A stretch of 20,680 bases of DNA from CAZIRO01 sp964541595 (GTDB taxonomy: Bacteria; Acidobacteriota; HRBIN11): the NCBI GenBank assembly GCA_964541595.1, contig CAZIRO010000030.1:1-20680 (forward strand), read 5' to 3'. How positions within the stretch are numbered: the stretch's first letter is position 1; each line of letters begins with the position of its first letter. This document shows positions 7,942-15,591 of the stretch, one piece after another. The notes under the pieces are model-generated. The model saw nothing but the letters and a program-made list of their open reading frames with translations. It had not been told where the DNA came from and did no database searches. Position numbers and translations under genes: made by a program.

Positions 7942-9258
7942 TCAGGCGTGTGCCAGGCCGCGCGTGGCCAGGTACAGGTACAATACCGACAATCCGCCGA
8001 TGAACAGCAACACCCCGGACAGTCGATGCCATTGTCGTGTCAGCATGATGAGCACGATGTATGTAAGAATCCCGTAACACAATCCCGTGGCGATACTGTA
8101 GGTCAGCGGCATCAGCAGAATGGTCAGGAATGCGGGTGCGCCCTCGATCCATCGGGTGAAATCGATCTCCCGAATGTGTCGAAACATATACACGCCGACG
8201 ACGATCAGTGCAATACCGGTCGCGTATCCCGGGATCCGGACGATCACTCCGGAAAACAGCGGCGCGATGAGGAACAGGATCCCCGTGAAGCATGCCGTCC
8301 AGCCGGTTCGTCCACCCGTTGCCACGCCGGCGCCGGATTCGATATATGCCGTCACTGTGGACGTTCCGAGGACAGCACCGGCCGTTGCCCCAACGGCATC
8401 CGCCATCAGCATGCGACCGATCCGCGGGATTCGCCCGTCCCGTTGCAGTCCCGCCTGGTACGCAATGGCCGTGAGTGTGCCCAGGCCGTCAAACAGGGCG
8501 ACATACATGAATGCAAAAATCGACAACCAGTGTTCCGGCCGCAGTGCGTCCGCGACGTCCATTTTCAGGAACAGGGAACCGATCGGCGGCGGACGCTGGA
8601 TCCACTGCTCCGGCGCGCGGACCCACCCGAACAGCATGGCCAGAAGTGTGACACCGAGGATCGCGATCAGCAGACTGCCGCGAATACCCAGTGATTCCAT
8701 CCAGAACGTCACCACCAGACCGATGAGCGCAAGTGCGATCTCCGGACGGATCGGCCCCATGGTGACCAGCGTCGCGGGATGGTCCTGAATCAAACCGATT
8801 TTCTGCAGGCCGATGAACGCAATGAAGACACCAATGCCGACCGGAATGGCAAACCGCAATCCCGGAGGAATGGCTTCGATGATGCGTTCGCGGAGTCCAC
8901 CAACGGTCAAAAAGATGAATAATACCCCGGCGAGAAAGACAATCCCCAGCGCGGTGGTCCAGGGCACCTTATGGGTCTGACAGATGGTGTAGGCGAAGAA
9001 TGCGTTCAAACCCATTCCCGGCGCCATCATGACGGGAACGCGCGGCCAGAACGCCATCAGAAAACTGCCGAGCGCACTCGCGTAGCAGGTGACGGAGATC
9101 AGTGCGAGTTTGTCCATGCCCGTGATCGAAAGGATGTCCGGATTGACGGCGATGATGTATCCGGCGGTCAGGAAGTTGGCCAGCCCGGCGAGCGCCTCCC
9201 GACGCATGGAAAATGTCTGTACCTCTTCGGGCACAGCCCATCGTCGCCATCGCACCAT
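7942..9258 (-). CDS. azgA: AzgA-type purine (adenine/guanine/hypoxanthine) permease
   Basis: This 438-residue integral membrane protein belongs to the AzgA branch of the NCS2 nucleobase transporters, which import purine bases with protons across the inner membrane. Hallmarks are FLTAGYIIAVNPDIL, MAPGMGLNAFFAYT, a central ALFDGLGTLTAIA carrying the acidic residue near the substrate site, and TAYIESGAGVATGGRTGWTA. About 12-14 hydrophobic helices are visible, and the length fits the family. ATG 9258 was chosen over ATG 9285 because a strong GGGAGGGGGG (9261-9270) sits directly before it. A TATAAT promoter lies 51 bp upstream. The exact base preference cannot be told. Its 5' end overlaps, in another frame, the 3' part of the upstream open frame. 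Confidence 0.93.
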   Translation of the reverse strand: MVRWRRWAVPEEVQTFSMRREALAGLANFLTAGYIIAVNPDILSITGMDKLALISVTCYASALGSFLMAFWPRVPVMMAPGMGLNAFFAYTICQTHKVPWTTALGIVFLAGVLFIFLTVGGLRERIIEAIPPGLRFAIPVGIGVFIAFIGLQKIGLIQDHPATLVTMGPIRPEIALALIGLVVTFWMESLGIRGSLLIAILGVTLLAMLFGWVRAPEQWIQRPPPIGSLFLKMDVADALRPEHWLSIFAFMYVALFDGLGTLTAIAYQAGLQRDGRIPRIGRMLMADAVGATAGAVLGTSTVTAYIESGAGVATGGRTGWTACFTGILFLIAPLFSGVIVRIPGYATGIALIVVGVYMFRHIREIDFTRWIEGAPAFLTILLMPLTYSIATGLCYGILTYIVLIMLTRQWHRLSGVLLFIGGLSVLYLYLATRGLAHA

Positions 9259-9772
9259 GGCCCCCCTCCCGATGGAGTTGCGCATGCATAAACCTGGCCC
9301 CCGTGGGCATTATAGCAGAGTCCGCACGGAACGACAGTTCGGGAGTCCAAACGGACCGCATCGGCAGCGCGGTCCGTATCCAGCGAACGCGCTGAATGAC
9401 ATTGCCCGTGTATAGACTGCCGCTACGACACCGGAAGGTCACCCAGTACGTCGACCAGGGCCGCCACGTATAGTCGTCCGCATTGTCAAACCGAATGGGC
9501 ATTGCCGGGTCGCCATCGGCAATCCGCAGTGGGGTCCCGTATCCCCAGTGCGGGGCCACCCAGATCTTGAGCGTCACCGTTTGACCACGGAATGCGTACG
9601 GTGCAATAACAAACTCGTTGCCGCTGTACGGTTGTCCTGCAGGGATCCAGCGACATCCCATACCCCATAGACCGATCCCAACGGCGACCATGCACCATCC
9701 GAGTATGCCCCGATACCCGATGTGACGGCACCCGCTGGCCGTCCGTGGCACGCGTTGCGGGTCGGTACTCAT
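8969..9772 (-). CDS. Hypothetical membrane-anchored or exported protein
   Basis: I do not recognise this 267-residue frame. Residues 22-39 form one hydrophobic helix ending in GMGC (C40), which could be a lipoprotein signal, but the -3 residue is Gly, so the lipobox is poor and an uncleaved anchor is possible. Residues 45-150 look like a compact extracytoplasmic beta-domain rich in Trp and Tyr. Its ATG 9772 overlaps the CDF stop as ATGA, arguing for translational coupling. The last 97 codons overlap azgA in a different frame and are His/Arg/Gly-rich, so the authentic protein probably ends near residue 150-170. A lost stop or a frameshift is possible. Confidence 0.55.
   Translation of the reverse strand: MSTDPQRVPRTASGCRHIGYRGILGWCMVAVGIGLWGMGCRWIPAGQPYSGNEFVIAPYAFRGQTVTLKIWVAPHWGYGTPLRIADGDPAMPIRFDNADDYTWRPWSTYWVTFRCRSGSLYTGNVIQRVRWIRTALPMRSVWTPELSFRADSAIMPTGARFMHAQLHREGGHGAMATMGCARRGTDIFHASGGARRAGQLPDRRIHHRRQSGHPFDHGHGQTRTDLRHLLRECARQFSDGVLAARSRHDGAGNGFERILRLHHLSDP
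9309..9317 (-). promoter_or_regulatory. Extended -10 promoter for azgA
   Basis: The minus strand reads CTGCTATAATGC, a perfect TATAAT with upstream TGC. A weak -35 (CTGTCG, 9337-9332) lies 17 bp away. The start near 9303 leaves a leader of about 45 nt before ATG 9258. The promoter is inside the open frame of the upstream gene. Confidence 0.6.
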
Positions 9773-10650
9773 CGCGTAGCACCCTCCGGATCGACATGGA
9801 CGGTCAATTCCGCGTTGGGGAACTCCTCACGAATCCGGTCGATCAGATCCTCCGCAAGTTCATGGGCTTCCTCAAAGGTGTACGACCGGTCGACTTCGAT
9901 ATGAAACTCGATAAAAATACGGTGCCCGGATCTCCGACTGCGAAAATCGTGTGGATTGCGAATCGCCGGATGAAAGTTATGAATGATCTCCATGATACGC
10001 TGATTTTCTTCCGGAGACAGGGTGCGGTCGAGCAGGTCTTCGATACTCTGACGGGCAATGCGCAGTGCACCGAACAGCATGTATCCGACGATCACCAGAC
10101 CGAAGATCCCGTCCGAAATGCGCCACCCCAGATAGCGGACGAGACCCAGACTGATGATCCCGCCCAGATTCGTCAACAGATCGGTTTCATAGTGGAACGA
10201 ATCCGCACGCACTGCCAGGGACCCCGTTTTGTGGGCCACCCATCGGAGAAAGATCATCAACCCGCACGTGGCCGTCCAGGATATGGCAAGGATGGCCATT
10301 CCCCAGTCCAACCGGTTCAGTGGTCGTGGTGCGATCACCTGCAGCACACTCTGATACCCGAGGACCAGCGATGAAAACGCAATAATATACGCCTGACTCA
10401 GGGCCGCAACGGACTGTGCCTTCCCATACCCGTATGGGAACGTTGCATTCGGCGGGTGGTACGATTTTCGGATAAAATAATAATTCATTCCAGACGCCAG
10501 CAAATCCAGCGCCGAGTCCACCATCAGTGACCACAGTGTCATCGTGTGCGTCAGCCAACCGCCCCAGAGTTTCAGGATCGCGAGACTGAACGCAACGGTC
10601 ATCGAAACGGCAGCCGCGAGTTGTGGCAACGGCATCCGTGGTCGTGTCAT
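9769..10650 (-). CDS. CDF (cation diffusion facilitator) divalent metal exporter, FieF/YiiP-like
   Basis: The 293-residue protein has six hydrophobic helices followed by a cytoplasmic domain, the standard CDF layout. The transport-site residues are D45 and D49 (MVDSALD, helix 2) and H153 and D157 (HYETD, helix 5). This is the DD-HD set of E. coli YiiP at the same numbers, indicating Zn(II)/Fe(II)/Cd(II)-type transport by proton antiport; a Mn-type member would differ here. In the C-terminal domain, H234, H250, H263, H285 and D287 correspond to the regulatory zinc ligands of YiiP with an offset of two. GAAGAGG precedes ATG 10650. The gene is divergent from cstA across a 94-bp AT-rich promoter region and overlaps its downstream gene by ATGA. 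The metal itself cannot be assigned. Confidence 0.93.
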   Translation of the reverse strand: MTRPRMPLPQLAAAVSMTVAFSLAILKLWGGWLTHTMTLWSLMVDSALDLLASGMNYYFIRKSYHPPNATFPYGYGKAQSVAALSQAYIIAFSSLVLGYQSVLQVIAPRPLNRLDWGMAILAISWTATCGLMIFLRWVAHKTGSLAVRADSFHYETDLLTNLGGIISLGLVRYLGWRISDGIFGLVIVGYMLFGALRIARQSIEDLLDRTLSPEENQRIMEIIHNFHPAIRNPHDFRSRRSGHRIFIEFHIEVDRSYTFEEAHELAEDLIDRIREEFPNAELTVHVDPEGATR

Positions 10651-10675
10651 GCGGTTGGCCTCTTCGGACAGATGG

Positions 10676-10707
10676 TTTCAACTTCCATGTGCATCCGGTA
10701 TATTATA
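10676..10707. promoter_or_regulatory. Divergent promoter region of cstA and the CDF gene
   Basis: Within the 94-bp divergent gap, the only AT-rich tract gives a plus-strand pair TTTCAA (10676-10681) and TATATT (10699-10704) with a 17-bp spacer. On the opposite strand it gives a perfect TATAAT (10707-10702) without a good -35. The two -10 elements overlap, so the promoters would exclude each other. Confidence 0.45.
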
Positions 10708-10744
10708 TAGAACCCTCCCACGTTCCGCTGATGAGGTGCGTATC

Positions 10745-12493
10745 ATGAACGTCGGGCTTGCAATGGTGGTTTCCCTCGTTCTCCTCTGGATCGGCTATCG
10801 TGTGTACGGACGATGGGTCAGTCAGAAGATCGGCGTCGACCCCCAGTGTCCCACACCTGCGCATACACTGTATGACGGTGTGGACTATGCACCGGCCCGT
10901 CCGATGCTCCTGTTCGGCCATCATTTTGCGGCGATTGCCGCCGCCGGCCCCATCGTGGGTCCCACACTTGCGGAACTGTACGGATTTTTACCCGTGTGGC
11001 TCTGGGTGGTACTCGGCGTCATTTTTATTGGCGCGGTACACGATATGATCGCGTTGTTTATCAGTGTACGGGAACAGGGCCGTTCGATCGCGGAGATCGC
11101 CCGTCGTACCATGGGCAATATCGGATACTTTTTCTTTCTGGCATTTGCGCTCATGTTGTGCGTGCTCGTATCCGCCGCATTTGTCGATCTCGCGGCCGTT
11201 GCCCTGACGTCGCATTATCCGGCGCGTGCGCTCCATGTGGATCCCGCACACACGTTTCTCCGCGTACGGTCGTTCAACGGCGCACCGCACGTGCTCATCG
11301 GCGGTATCGCGTCCACATCAGCGATCGTCATGACGGCGCTGGCGCCGTTGCTCGGCTGGTTGGTCTACCGCCGGCGCATTCCGACCGTACCGGCGGCGGT
11401 GCTTGCCATGATCGGCGCACTGTTTTCGGTCGGCATCGGACTGCTGGTTCCGTTGCAACTCGCACCCCGCACGTGGACGCTCATCATTCTGTTGTACACA
11501 CTCGTTGCCGCCTATGTGCCGATCTGGCTGATCGTGCAACCGCGCGATTATGTCAACGTGCAGTTACTCTATCTCGGTCTCGGGAGCATGATTCTTGGTG
11601 TGGTCGGTCTCGGGTTACGGGGGTTTACCATTGACGCTCCCCTGACGAATTTTTCTACGGAGAACTTTCTGAAACTCGGTGAAGTATGGCCATTCCTGTT
11701 CATTACGGTAGCGTGTGGTGCCGTTTCGGGCGCGCATGCACTGATCGCTTCCGGGACGACGAGCAAGCAGGTGCCGGATGAACGGTGCATTCCCATCTGC
11801 GGGTACGGCGGCATGCTCATGGAATCCGTACTCGCGCTATGTGTGATCTTTGCCATTGTCGGTGGACTCGGGTATGCGCAGTACATGCAGATCGTCTGGC
11901 CTGCGGCGGGGAAGGGCAATGCACCGCTGGCGTTTGCACTTGCCGTGGGGTATACGCTCTTTAAAGGACTCCACATTCCGGTCATTTACGGGACGCTGTT
12001 CGGTATCATTCTGCTCGAGGGATTTCTGGTGACCACGATCGATACGGTACTGCGTCTCTCACGGTATCTCGTTGAAGAGTTCTGGTCCGTACTGTTCGGC
12101 GATCGCGTTCCGGCGCCGTTACGGATGCGATGGATCAACGCACTCATCCCTGTCGGATTGACCGCCGGTCTGGCATTCACGCGGGGGTATCACGTGATCT
12201 GGCCGCTGTTCGGTGCATCCAATCAGTTGCTCGCGGCGCTGACCCTGATCGTGGCGACGGTATGGCTGATCCACAAAGCACGGACGTACTGGTTCGTGTT
12301 CATCCCTGCCGTATTCATGGCGGTGACGACCGTCGCAGCCCTGACCCTGACGGCGGTCCGGAAAGCAGCAGCGCATGATATGGTCGTCGCGTTTACGGCG
12401 GTGTTATTGCTGGGGCTTGCCGTTGGGTTTATCATTCAGAGTGGCAAACAACTCTTTGAACGTTGGCGGGAAGAACTTTCCCCCACATCATGA
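10745..12493 (+). CDS. cstA: CstA family carbon-starvation / peptide-pyruvate transporter
   Basis: This 582-residue polytopic membrane protein begins at ATG 10745, with TGAGGTG 7-8 nt upstream; the frame extends 5' to 10544, but that part is antisense to the CDF gene. Family motifs are FGHHFAAIAAAGPIVGPTLA, GAVHDM, QPRDYVN and GAVSGAHALIASGTTSKQ, then a long hydrophobic C-terminal half. CstA proteins import pyruvate and/or peptides, induced in E. coli by carbon starvation. At 582 residues this is the shorter form (E. coli CstA is about 700), lacking much of the C-terminal extension. The VWFA-related gene follows after 18 bp, so the two may be cotranscribed. Substrate is not predictable from sequence. 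Confidence 0.94.
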   Translation: MNVGLAMVVSLVLLWIGYRVYGRWVSQKIGVDPQCPTPAHTLYDGVDYAPARPMLLFGHHFAAIAAAGPIVGPTLAELYGFLPVWLWVVLGVIFIGAVHDMIALFISVREQGRSIAEIARRTMGNIGYFFFLAFALMLCVLVSAAFVDLAAVALTSHYPARALHVDPAHTFLRVRSFNGAPHVLIGGIASTSAIVMTALAPLLGWLVYRRRIPTVPAAVLAMIGALFSVGIGLLVPLQLAPRTWTLIILLYTLVAAYVPIWLIVQPRDYVNVQLLYLGLGSMILGVVGLGLRGFTIDAPLTNFSTENFLKLGEVWPFLFITVACGAVSGAHALIASGTTSKQVPDERCIPICGYGGMLMESVLALCVIFAIVGGLGYAQYMQIVWPAAGKGNAPLAFALAVGYTLFKGLHIPVIYGTLFGIILLEGFLVTTIDTVLRLSRYLVEEFWSVLFGDRVPAPLRMRWINALIPVGLTAGLAFTRGYHVIWPLFGASNQLLAALTLIVATVWLIHKARTYWFVFIPAVFMAVTTVAALTLTAVRKAAAHDMVVAFTAVLLLGLAVGFIIQSGKQLFERWREELSPTS

Positions 12494-12511
12494 ACCAACA
12501 GGAGGAGTTGG

Positions 12512-14248
12512 GTGCATTTTTGCCCGGACGTTCAGCGCCGCAAACGGCGCGGCATGCAGAGGCCGGCCGGTCCTCCACGGGGCGCATGCCTTGTGTGGAT
12601 CTGGATGGCGGCGATCTGCATCGGTTGGACACTTCCGGGATATCCCCAGCAAACGGAACCACCGCGCGGTGAAAAGACGATTGAGGTGCACCTGCAGATT
12701 ATTCCCTTTTATGCGGTGAGTGAAGACGGCCGTCCGGTATACGACCTGCAACCGGACGAGGTTGAAGTCCGGGTCGACGGCAAACCCTATCCACTGGGTC
12801 ATCTGGATCGGTACGTGTTTCCCCTGCGCGAAGAGGGTGCACAGGCAGCACCGTCTGCTACACCTCCTGCTGCGCCATCCGCCGCACCTGAGACCGCGTC
12901 CGTACGACGGTCCAGTGCGACACCCCGGCAGGTGATGCTCTTCTTTGATCTCGCGTTTATGACGCCTCGCGGATTTAAGGAGACCAAAAAGATCGCCCTG
13001 AAAGTGGTCGATCAGTTACTGGATTCGGATTACGTGTATTTTCTGACCTTCAGCGGTACACGGGGATTGCGTCAGCACTGGGGACCGATCTCAGGTCGAG
13101 AACGTGTACGGCAGCAGGTACTGCGCACGCTGTATCGGACACGTGCGGCGAATGTGGCCCCGTCCCCGGGCGTTGAGATCCCCGGCGTTCCCCAACGTGA
13201 AGAAGAACCCGGTGAGGTCCTGGCGGAACTCGAGGACCAGGTGCGGAATGCACAGGCGTTTAACCGGTGGACGTACCAGGAGGTGGCCCAGCGACTCGCC
13301 AGGGTGTTCGATTATCTGGGGTCGACATTGCGGCCGATTCCGGGTCCCAAACTGCTCATTTACTTCTCGGAGGGTATCCGCAACAACGTCTATTTCGGTG
13401 CCCTGTACTCCGAACCGAGCGAACAACTGGTGAACCCGCAGGCGGGGCAGTACATGCCGAGGTTTTTCACGCAGGACACCCGGTACGGAACCGCGTTCCT
13501 GCACGAAGAGTTTCGGAAAGCCATGCGGAAACTCGCCGAAGCCGGCGTCATGTTCATGGTCGTGCATCCGGAAGGGTACCTCATGAGTGCGGATGCACCC
13601 ACCGGTGGTGAAAATGCGCTGCGCCATATGGCACGCTCGGCTTACGGGCTGTTCCTGGAGGGAACAAATACGGATACCATTCAGCGACGCATCGAAGTGT
13701 GGACGGCGGCTTACTACGAGGCCGGTATCTATCTGCAGCAGAAGAAGTTCAAGGGGAAATTCCATAAGGTCGAAATACGTATCCGTCGGCCCGGCGTGAA
13801 AATCTGGACCGTTCGTGGATTTCGGGAACCCCGTCCATATAAGAAGTTTTCGGAAGACGAACGCCTGACGTATGCCGTCCAGCTCATCCTGCGCGGCGTG
13901 GACAATCTGTTACTGCGACCGGCACATGCGCGCTGGTACACGCTGGAAGGACGACCCGGCGGACAGGTCACACTGCACAAACGCACGCTGTGGGTTGATA
14001 TCCACGTACCGGAAGAGATCCGGGGCGATAAGGTGGACATCTTCAGCATTGTCATTGCCGCAGATGCGCACGGTGCTCCCGTGCGCGTCCTGAAAGCCGA
14101 CGCACGCCGGCAGCGGATCGGACGCACCGAACAGTACCGTCTGACCGCGCAAATTCCCTGGGCCGGAGAGTACATCTGGGGCGTGGTCATCGTCGATCCA
14201 GACAGCGGCACGACCTGGTGGAAACGGTGGCGTGTGCATCCGCCATGA
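12512..14248 (+). CDS. Secreted VWFA-related domain protein (Acidobacteria-type)
   Basis: The protein is 578 residues from GTG 12512, which has an excellent AGGAGGA 5 nt upstream; the in-frame ATG 12554 has none. A basic n-region precedes a hydrophobic signal helix (residues 25-43), so the protein is exported. Residues 57-95 form the domain that opens this family (VSEDGRPVYDLQPDEVEVRV). An Ala/Pro-rich linker (108-130) leads to a Von Willebrand A-like fold from about 138. The expected metal site DxSxS is degenerate (FFDLAFMTP, D146), so classical MIDAS binding is doubtful. Near residue 410, KGKFHKVEIRIRRPGVKI is the conserved sequence at the end of the VWFA part. A beta-rich C-terminal domain of about 130 residues completes it. 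The family is abundant in Acidobacteriota and of unknown function. Confidence 0.85.
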   Translation: MHFCPDVQRRKRRGMQRPAGPPRGACLVWIWMAAICIGWTLPGYPQQTEPPRGEKTIEVHLQIIPFYAVSEDGRPVYDLQPDEVEVRVDGKPYPLGHLDRYVFPLREEGAQAAPSATPPAAPSAAPETASVRRSSATPRQVMLFFDLAFMTPRGFKETKKIALKVVDQLLDSDYVYFLTFSGTRGLRQHWGPISGRERVRQQVLRTLYRTRAANVAPSPGVEIPGVPQREEEPGEVLAELEDQVRNAQAFNRWTYQEVAQRLARVFDYLGSTLRPIPGPKLLIYFSEGIRNNVYFGALYSEPSEQLVNPQAGQYMPRFFTQDTRYGTAFLHEEFRKAMRKLAEAGVMFMVVHPEGYLMSADAPTGGENALRHMARSAYGLFLEGTNTDTIQRRIEVWTAAYYEAGIYLQQKKFKGKFHKVEIRIRRPGVKIWTVRGFREPRPYKKFSEDERLTYAVQLILRGVDNLLLRPAHARWYTLEGRPGGQVTLHKRTLWVDIHVPEEIRGDKVDIFSIVIAADAHGAPVRVLKADARRQRIGRTEQYRLTAQIPWAGEYIWGVVIVDPDSGTTWWKRWRVHPP

Positions 14249-14277
14249 AGAGGGGTCACGGCGGCCCCGTGTATGTT

Positions 14278-14307
14278 CCGCCTGTGCATATGGTTCCGCA
14301 CCGGCGG
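14278..14307. terminator. Possible bidirectional terminator between convergent genes
   Basis: In the 82-bp gap between the convergent VWFA and sigma-54 activator stops, CCGCC-T-GTGC (14278-14287) pairs with GCAC-C-GGCGG (14298-14307) around a 10-nt loop, giving nine base pairs with one internal mismatch. There is only a short T-containing stretch (TGCTGTTT) on one side, so termination strength is uncertain. Confidence 0.4.
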
Positions 14308-14330
14308 CGATGCTGTTTCCGTCGGTGGAT

Positions 14331-15305
14331 CTATTTCTCTGAAAGCGTGTGGGAAACCCCTTCACCCTGTTTTAACTTCCGGTAAAACGAACTGCGGGCG
14401 ATCCCCAGCTTTTGCAGGGCCATCTGGACATTACCGTTGCACTCTTCAAGATACTTCTCGAGGATCACGCGTTCGAAACAGCGGACTTTTTCTTTCAGTG
14501 TCCCGTTACGCAGGATTTCCGGATGTTCACACGATTCCCGCAACCATTCGGGAAGATGGTCCATTTCGATCACGCCCTCTTCGGCCAGCAGCGCGGCATG
14601 CCGGATCACATTGCGCAGCTCACGAATATTGCCCGGCCAGTGATGGCACATCAAACGTTCAATCACCTCTGGCATGATCCGTAGCTGCGGATTCACCTCG
14701 TGGGCGAAGTGTTCGGCCAGAACCGGAAGTTCTTCCAACCGCTCCCGTAACGGTGGAATCCGCAGTACAAACACCCCGATGCGGTAGAAGAGATCGTCCC
14801 GGAATGTACCCTGTTTGCGTTCGGTCATCAGGTCTTTGTTCGTCGCTGCGATCAGGCGAAAGTCGACCTTCACGGGAGAACGGGCACCGAGCGGCAGAAT
14901 CTCGTGGGTTTCCAGAACACGGAGCAGTTTCACCTGGATACTCAGTGGCAGATCACCGATCTCATCGAGAAACACGGTACCGCCCTGAACGGCTTCAAAC
15001 AGGCCGGCTTTATCCGTGGAAGCACCGGTAAATGCACCCTTGCGGTATCCGAACAGTTCGCTCTCGATCAGGCTCTCCGGTAGAGAAGAGCAGTTCAGGG
15101 GCAGAAACGGCCGGTCCGCACGGGGCGAGTGGTCGTGTATCCACCGCGCCAGGAGATCCTTCCCCGTACCCGTTTCGCCGAGCAAGAGTACCGGTTCGTC
15201 CGTTTGTGCAATCTTTTCTGCACGTCGAAGGAGTTCTTTCAACAACCCCGATGCGACGATCATCTGTTTCCACTTCCTTTTGCCGATGGGGTATTTCTGA
15301 GACAT
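14331..15305 (-). CDS. Sigma-54-dependent transcriptional activator, PspF-like (no sensor domain)
   Basis: The 324-residue protein is an AAA+ activator of sigma-54 RNA polymerase. Walker A GETGTGKD is at 43-50, the sigma-54 contact loop GAFTGA at 90-95, Walker B GGTVFLDEIGDLP at 108-120, FRDDLFYRI at 168-176 and HWPGNIRELRN at 222-232. A Fis-type helix-turn-helix lies at about 280-312. There is no receiver, GAF or PRD domain before the ATPase, so activity must be set by partner proteins or expression level, as for PspF. Two starts are possible: ATG 15305 (AGAGGG upstream) or ATG 15263 (AAAGGAAG upstream), where the conserved domain begins. It is divergent from the PTS operon, which suggests but does not prove regulation of it. 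Confidence 0.92.
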   Translation of the reverse strand: MSQKYPIGKRKWKQMIVASGLLKELLRRAEKIAQTDEPVLLLGETGTGKDLLARWIHDHSPRADRPFLPLNCSSLPESLIESELFGYRKGAFTGASTDKAGLFEAVQGGTVFLDEIGDLPLSIQVKLLRVLETHEILPLGARSPVKVDFRLIAATNKDLMTERKQGTFRDDLFYRIGVFVLRIPPLRERLEELPVLAEHFAHEVNPQLRIMPEVIERLMCHHWPGNIRELRNVIRHAALLAEEGVIEMDHLPEWLRESCEHPEILRNGTLKEKVRCFERVILEKYLEECNGNVQMALQKLGIARSSFYRKLKQGEGVSHTLSEK

Positions 15306-15308
15306 TAT
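15303..15308 (-). promoter_or_regulatory. TATAAT hexamer overlapping the sigma-54 activator start codon
   Basis: The minus strand reads TGTATAATG, a perfect -10 whose last bases are part of ATG 15305. A weak -35 TGCAAA lies 16 bp upstream. If used, transcription would begin near 15296, downstream of that ATG, and translation would have to start at ATG 15263. Confidence 0.4.
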
Positions 15309-15325
15309 ACACCCTCTTCGCGCAT

Positions 15326-15345
15326 TTTGCACGTGGGGATGCAAA
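15326..15345. promoter_or_regulatory. TTTGCA-N8-TGCAAA dyad, candidate operator
   Basis: A perfect 6-bp inverted repeat with an 8-bp spacer (15326-15331 and 15340-15345) coincides with the putative -35 of the sigma-54 activator promoter. A site in this place could autoregulate that gene. Symmetry and position are the only evidence. Confidence 0.3.
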
Positions 15346-15431
15346 TTTTGTTCCAGGCATGGGAGACGTGCGTCGCCCCTCGATCTGTCGACATGGGTGC
15401 GTGCAGCGCGGGCCGTGTTTTCGAATCGAAT

Positions 15432-15451
15432 TGTCCCATTTGTGTCCCATT
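15432..15451 (+). promoter_or_regulatory. Direct repeat TGTCCCATT x2, 11-bp period
   Basis: TGTCCCATT occurs at 15432-15440 and 15443-15451, one helical turn apart, in the divergent gap between the sigma-54 activator and the PTS operon, about 80-95 bp upstream of the PTS -10. That is a normal distance for an upstream activator site. The core TGTCCC recurs in the intergenic repeats at 4331-4348 and 20552-20561, so it may instead be a fragment of that repeat family. Confidence 0.35.
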
Positions 15452-15502
15452 CTTTAGATCCCGACACGGCTTTCGATCCCGATATTGAGACAGCAGGTGC
15501 AC

Positions 15503-15533
15503 ACGTGCAACGCGCGGCACGTCGCGCTATACT
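15503..15533 (+). promoter_or_regulatory. PTS operon promoter with embedded dyad
   Basis: TATACT (15528-15533) is a good -10; the -35 at 17 bp (GTGCAA) is poor, suggesting an activated or weak promoter. Between them lies ACGTGC-N8-GCACGT (15503-15508 and 15517-15522), a perfect dyad that could be an operator. The start near 15540 gives a leader of about 50 nt. I looked for a GG-N10-GC sigma-54 promoter in this gap and did not see one. Confidence 0.45.
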
Positions 15534-15591
15534 ATGGTCAATGCATCGTGATGACATCACACTTGAAATCTGCCCCGTGAGGAAAGTACGG

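Noticed and set aside
7232..8293. 353-codon minus-strand frame across the GTGACG repeats, the 166-residue gene and azgA
   Set aside because: Wrong frame for both genes it overlaps and partly a repeat translation (VTSRHF-like strings); no family signal.
10728..10738. CTGATGAG resembling a hammerhead ribozyme core
   Set aside because: No matching GAAA core strand, no stems and no cleavage site nearby; the GAGG is the cstA ribosome-binding site.
15306..15591. Sigma-54 (-24/-12) promoter for the PTS operon
   Set aside because: The closest match, GGCACG at 15516-15521, has the wrong distance to the next GC; a sigma-70-like TATACT fits better.
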